Below are positions 4,229 to 5,585 of a stretch of DNA of 5,585 nucleotides, one piece after another. The translations under genes and the position numbers were made by a program. The DNA comes from JAUVIB01 sp964424545 (GTDB lineage: Bacteria; Calditrichota; Calditrichia; Calditrichales; Calditrichaceae), in assembly GCA_964424545.1 (NCBI GenBank), contig CAYRJN010000230.1, forward strand, positions 1 to 5,585, read 5' to 3'. The notes below the pieces were generated by a model. The model was given only the letters and a program-made list of their open reading frames with translations. It was not told the DNA's origin and did not search any database. Numbering within the stretch: position 1 is the stretch's first letter; every line of letters begins with the position of its first letter.

Positions 4229-5585
4229 CTACCATGGTTTAAAAATGATTCCCTTATCCTGCATTAATGTTTTAATTTTTTCCAGAGATTCTTCTGTAGA
4301 AGCATTGGTGGGCAGATGCAAATCGGTAACAATATCGGTCGTTTTATTATCGCCCAGCCAAATGGTTTCGATTTTATCGGGATTGACAATTGTTTTCATT
4401 AACTCCAAATCGTCCTGTGTCAGTTCCACGGCTGTAACAATTAAAATCATACCGGCATCAAGCAGAATATAAGCGACTTCGCCCAAACGACGGATATGCT
4501 CCGCTCGTTTTCCGTTTTGTCCTTTATCATGTTTAATATCCGCGTCAACGCCGTATAAAACATTCCCTATGCCAAGGAAATAAACAACTTTCCCATCGGC
4601 AAACAATTGTTTTTCCAGCGCTTTAGCCAGCGTTTTTTTACCGCTGTTTTTCTCGCCGCTGATAAGCAGCAAAGTGGATTTTTGATTATACTTTTCGGCG
4701 CGTTTTTCGACGGGAATTTGGCTGCTTTCCCATTTATAGTTACGCATCAAAACCTTATCGCGCACCCAGGCCTGTTTATCGTCGATGGCTTCGCGAATAA
4801 TCCCGCCGCCGCGGATTTCATAATTGTCAATAATGACAAAACGGCTGCTCACCGCAAAATCTTCAGCGAGATCGAAAGCAATCGCTTTGCTCACTTTTAT
4901 AATACACTCCGCCACATCGTGACGTTCAATTTCATTCTTTTGGCGATTATTAAGATTCGATGCGTCGATAACGCGGCTGACCTCCTCCACGCGCATACTT
5001 GCTTTGGTCGTGCCGATTTTTAGGAAATATTCCTTTTTGGCAACCAGCGGATCGCGTCCCAGCCAAAACAGACTGACTTTAAAACGTGTGGTTACCTTTG
5101 GCGGCATCTCGTGAGAAAGCGCGGCAACTTCACCGCGGCTGACATAAATCTGTTCCGTTAATGTAAATCCCGTCGCTTCTCCCGCGTAGGCTTCTTTTTG
5201 CGGAGGCTTATTGAACGCTTCGATTGTTTTAACGACGCTTCTTTTACCCGATGGATAAAAGACAACTTCATCGCCCGCTTTTATCACACCCGAATCAATT
5301 GTCCCCGCAATAATACGCCGATCGTCATTTTGCTGTGTAAATTTATAAACATCCTGCACCGGCATACGAAACGGTTTTTTTAAAGGCGGCGGCTCTTTTT
5401 CAAATTGATCCAATAGCTGCAGCACTGTTTGCTCGACATACCACGGCGTCTTTGGCGATAAAGCCACAATATTATCGCCTTCTCTGCCGCTGACCGGAAT
5501 AAATAGCCGCGCTTCAATATCGATTTTTTTAAGAAATTCTTTATATTCGCTTACGATATCATCAAATACCTGTCGGCTGTAATCA
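4229..5585 (-). CDS. cysN: Sulfate adenylyltransferase large (GTPase) subunit fused to a degenerate APS-kinase-like domain; 5' end outside the window
   Basis: The frame is open to the window edge, giving 451 visible residues; the GTPase domain and true start lie upstream. CysN is the GTPase that drives ATP sulfurylase (with CysD) to make APS. Visible residues 1-36 are the end of the G domain (FIPVSGREGDNIV), followed by PWYVEQTVLQLLD. Residues about 71-270 are the beta-barrel domains (FRMPVQDVYKF, RRIIAGTIDSG, SRGEVAA, FWLGRDPLV, RVEEVSRVIDASNL, FVIIDNYEIRGGGII). After a linker, residues about 303-451 resemble APS kinase, but Walker A reads GEKNSGKKT (GKK instead of GKS), DGDN is replaced by GIGN, and the RDPKG and FTGI segments are absent; only EHIRRLGEVA and LLDAGMILIV remain close. 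The layout is that of NodQ/CysNC enzymes with a dead kinase part, and an intact cysC follows. It stops at TAG 4229-4231. Confidence 0.9.
   Translation of the reverse strand, partial: DYSRQVFDDIVSEYKEFLKKIDIEARLFIPVSGREGDNIVALSPKTPWYVEQTVLQLLDQFEKEPPPLKKPFRMPVQDVYKFTQQNDDRRIIAGTIDSGVIKAGDEVVFYPSGKRSVVKTIEAFNKPPQKEAYAGEATGFTLTEQIYVSRGEVAALSHEMPPKVTTRFKVSLFWLGRDPLVAKKEYFLKIGTTKASMRVEEVSRVIDASNLNNRQKNEIERHDVAECIIKVSKAIAFDLAEDFAVSSRFVIIDNYEIRGGGIIREAIDDKQAWVRDKVLMRNYKWESSQIPVEKRAEKYNQKSTLLLISGEKNSGKKTLAKALEKQLFADGKVVYFLGIGNVLYGVDADIKHDKGQNGKRAEHIRRLGEVAYILLDAGMILIVTAVELTQDDLELMKTIVNPDKIETIWLGDNKTTDIVTDLHLPTNASTEESLEKIKTLMQDKGIIFKPW

Noticed and set aside
4607..5023. 138-codon frame on the plus strand
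   Set aside because: It lies wholly inside the coding region of the CysN-like gene on the other strand, resembles no family, and reflects that gene's codon use.
5465..5467. GTG as the start of the CysN-like gene
   Set aside because: The homologous frame continues upstream without a stop to the window edge (DYSRQVFDDIV... FIPVSGREGDN), so the codon is internal.

Overview
This is an AT-rich bacterial window in which every gene I can support lies on the minus strand. The order of transcription therefore runs from base 5585 down to base 1. The genes all belong to bacterial families. The lineage cannot be fixed from this sequence; an uncultured environmental Gram-negative (Bacteroidota, Ignavibacteriota, Cloacimonadota or Omnitrophota type) is my guess, based on AT-rich spacers packed with simple repeats and on the mix of small orphan families.

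The upstream end (about 3578-5585) is sulfate activation. A CysN-type GTPase subunit of ATP sulfurylase enters from the window edge and is fused to an APS-kinase-like domain that has lost its key motifs. It is followed by a separate, intact APS kinase, cysC. Together they would make APS and then PAPS. This part is visibly more GC-rich than the rest.

The remainder (1-3577) is a run of small accessory genes, several of them broken. In transcription order it holds: a DUF6922-like gene with three in-frame stops (3248-3538); a tight pair of a DUF5674 protein and an unrecognised helical protein (2440-3154); an overlapping toxin-antitoxin pair of the TumE (DUF6516) type (1583-2225); an AlbA_2/RecG-like regulator broken into two pieces (325-1367); and a frameshifted, shortened four-helix-bundle protein (34-297).

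The spacers are unusual. Nearly all carry an A-rich seven-base repeat (minus-strand units such as TAAAAAA, TAAAAAG, TGAAAAA), always in the same orientation. Several genes end inside it, so that it supplies their last codons and stop. A second short dispersed repeat (CTCAGC...TTCGAC type) occurs twice. There is no rRNA, tRNA, CRISPR array or transposase in the window. The best leads are the CysN-linked pseudokinase next to a working CysC, the DUF5674 two-gene module, and the gene-terminating heptamer repeat.
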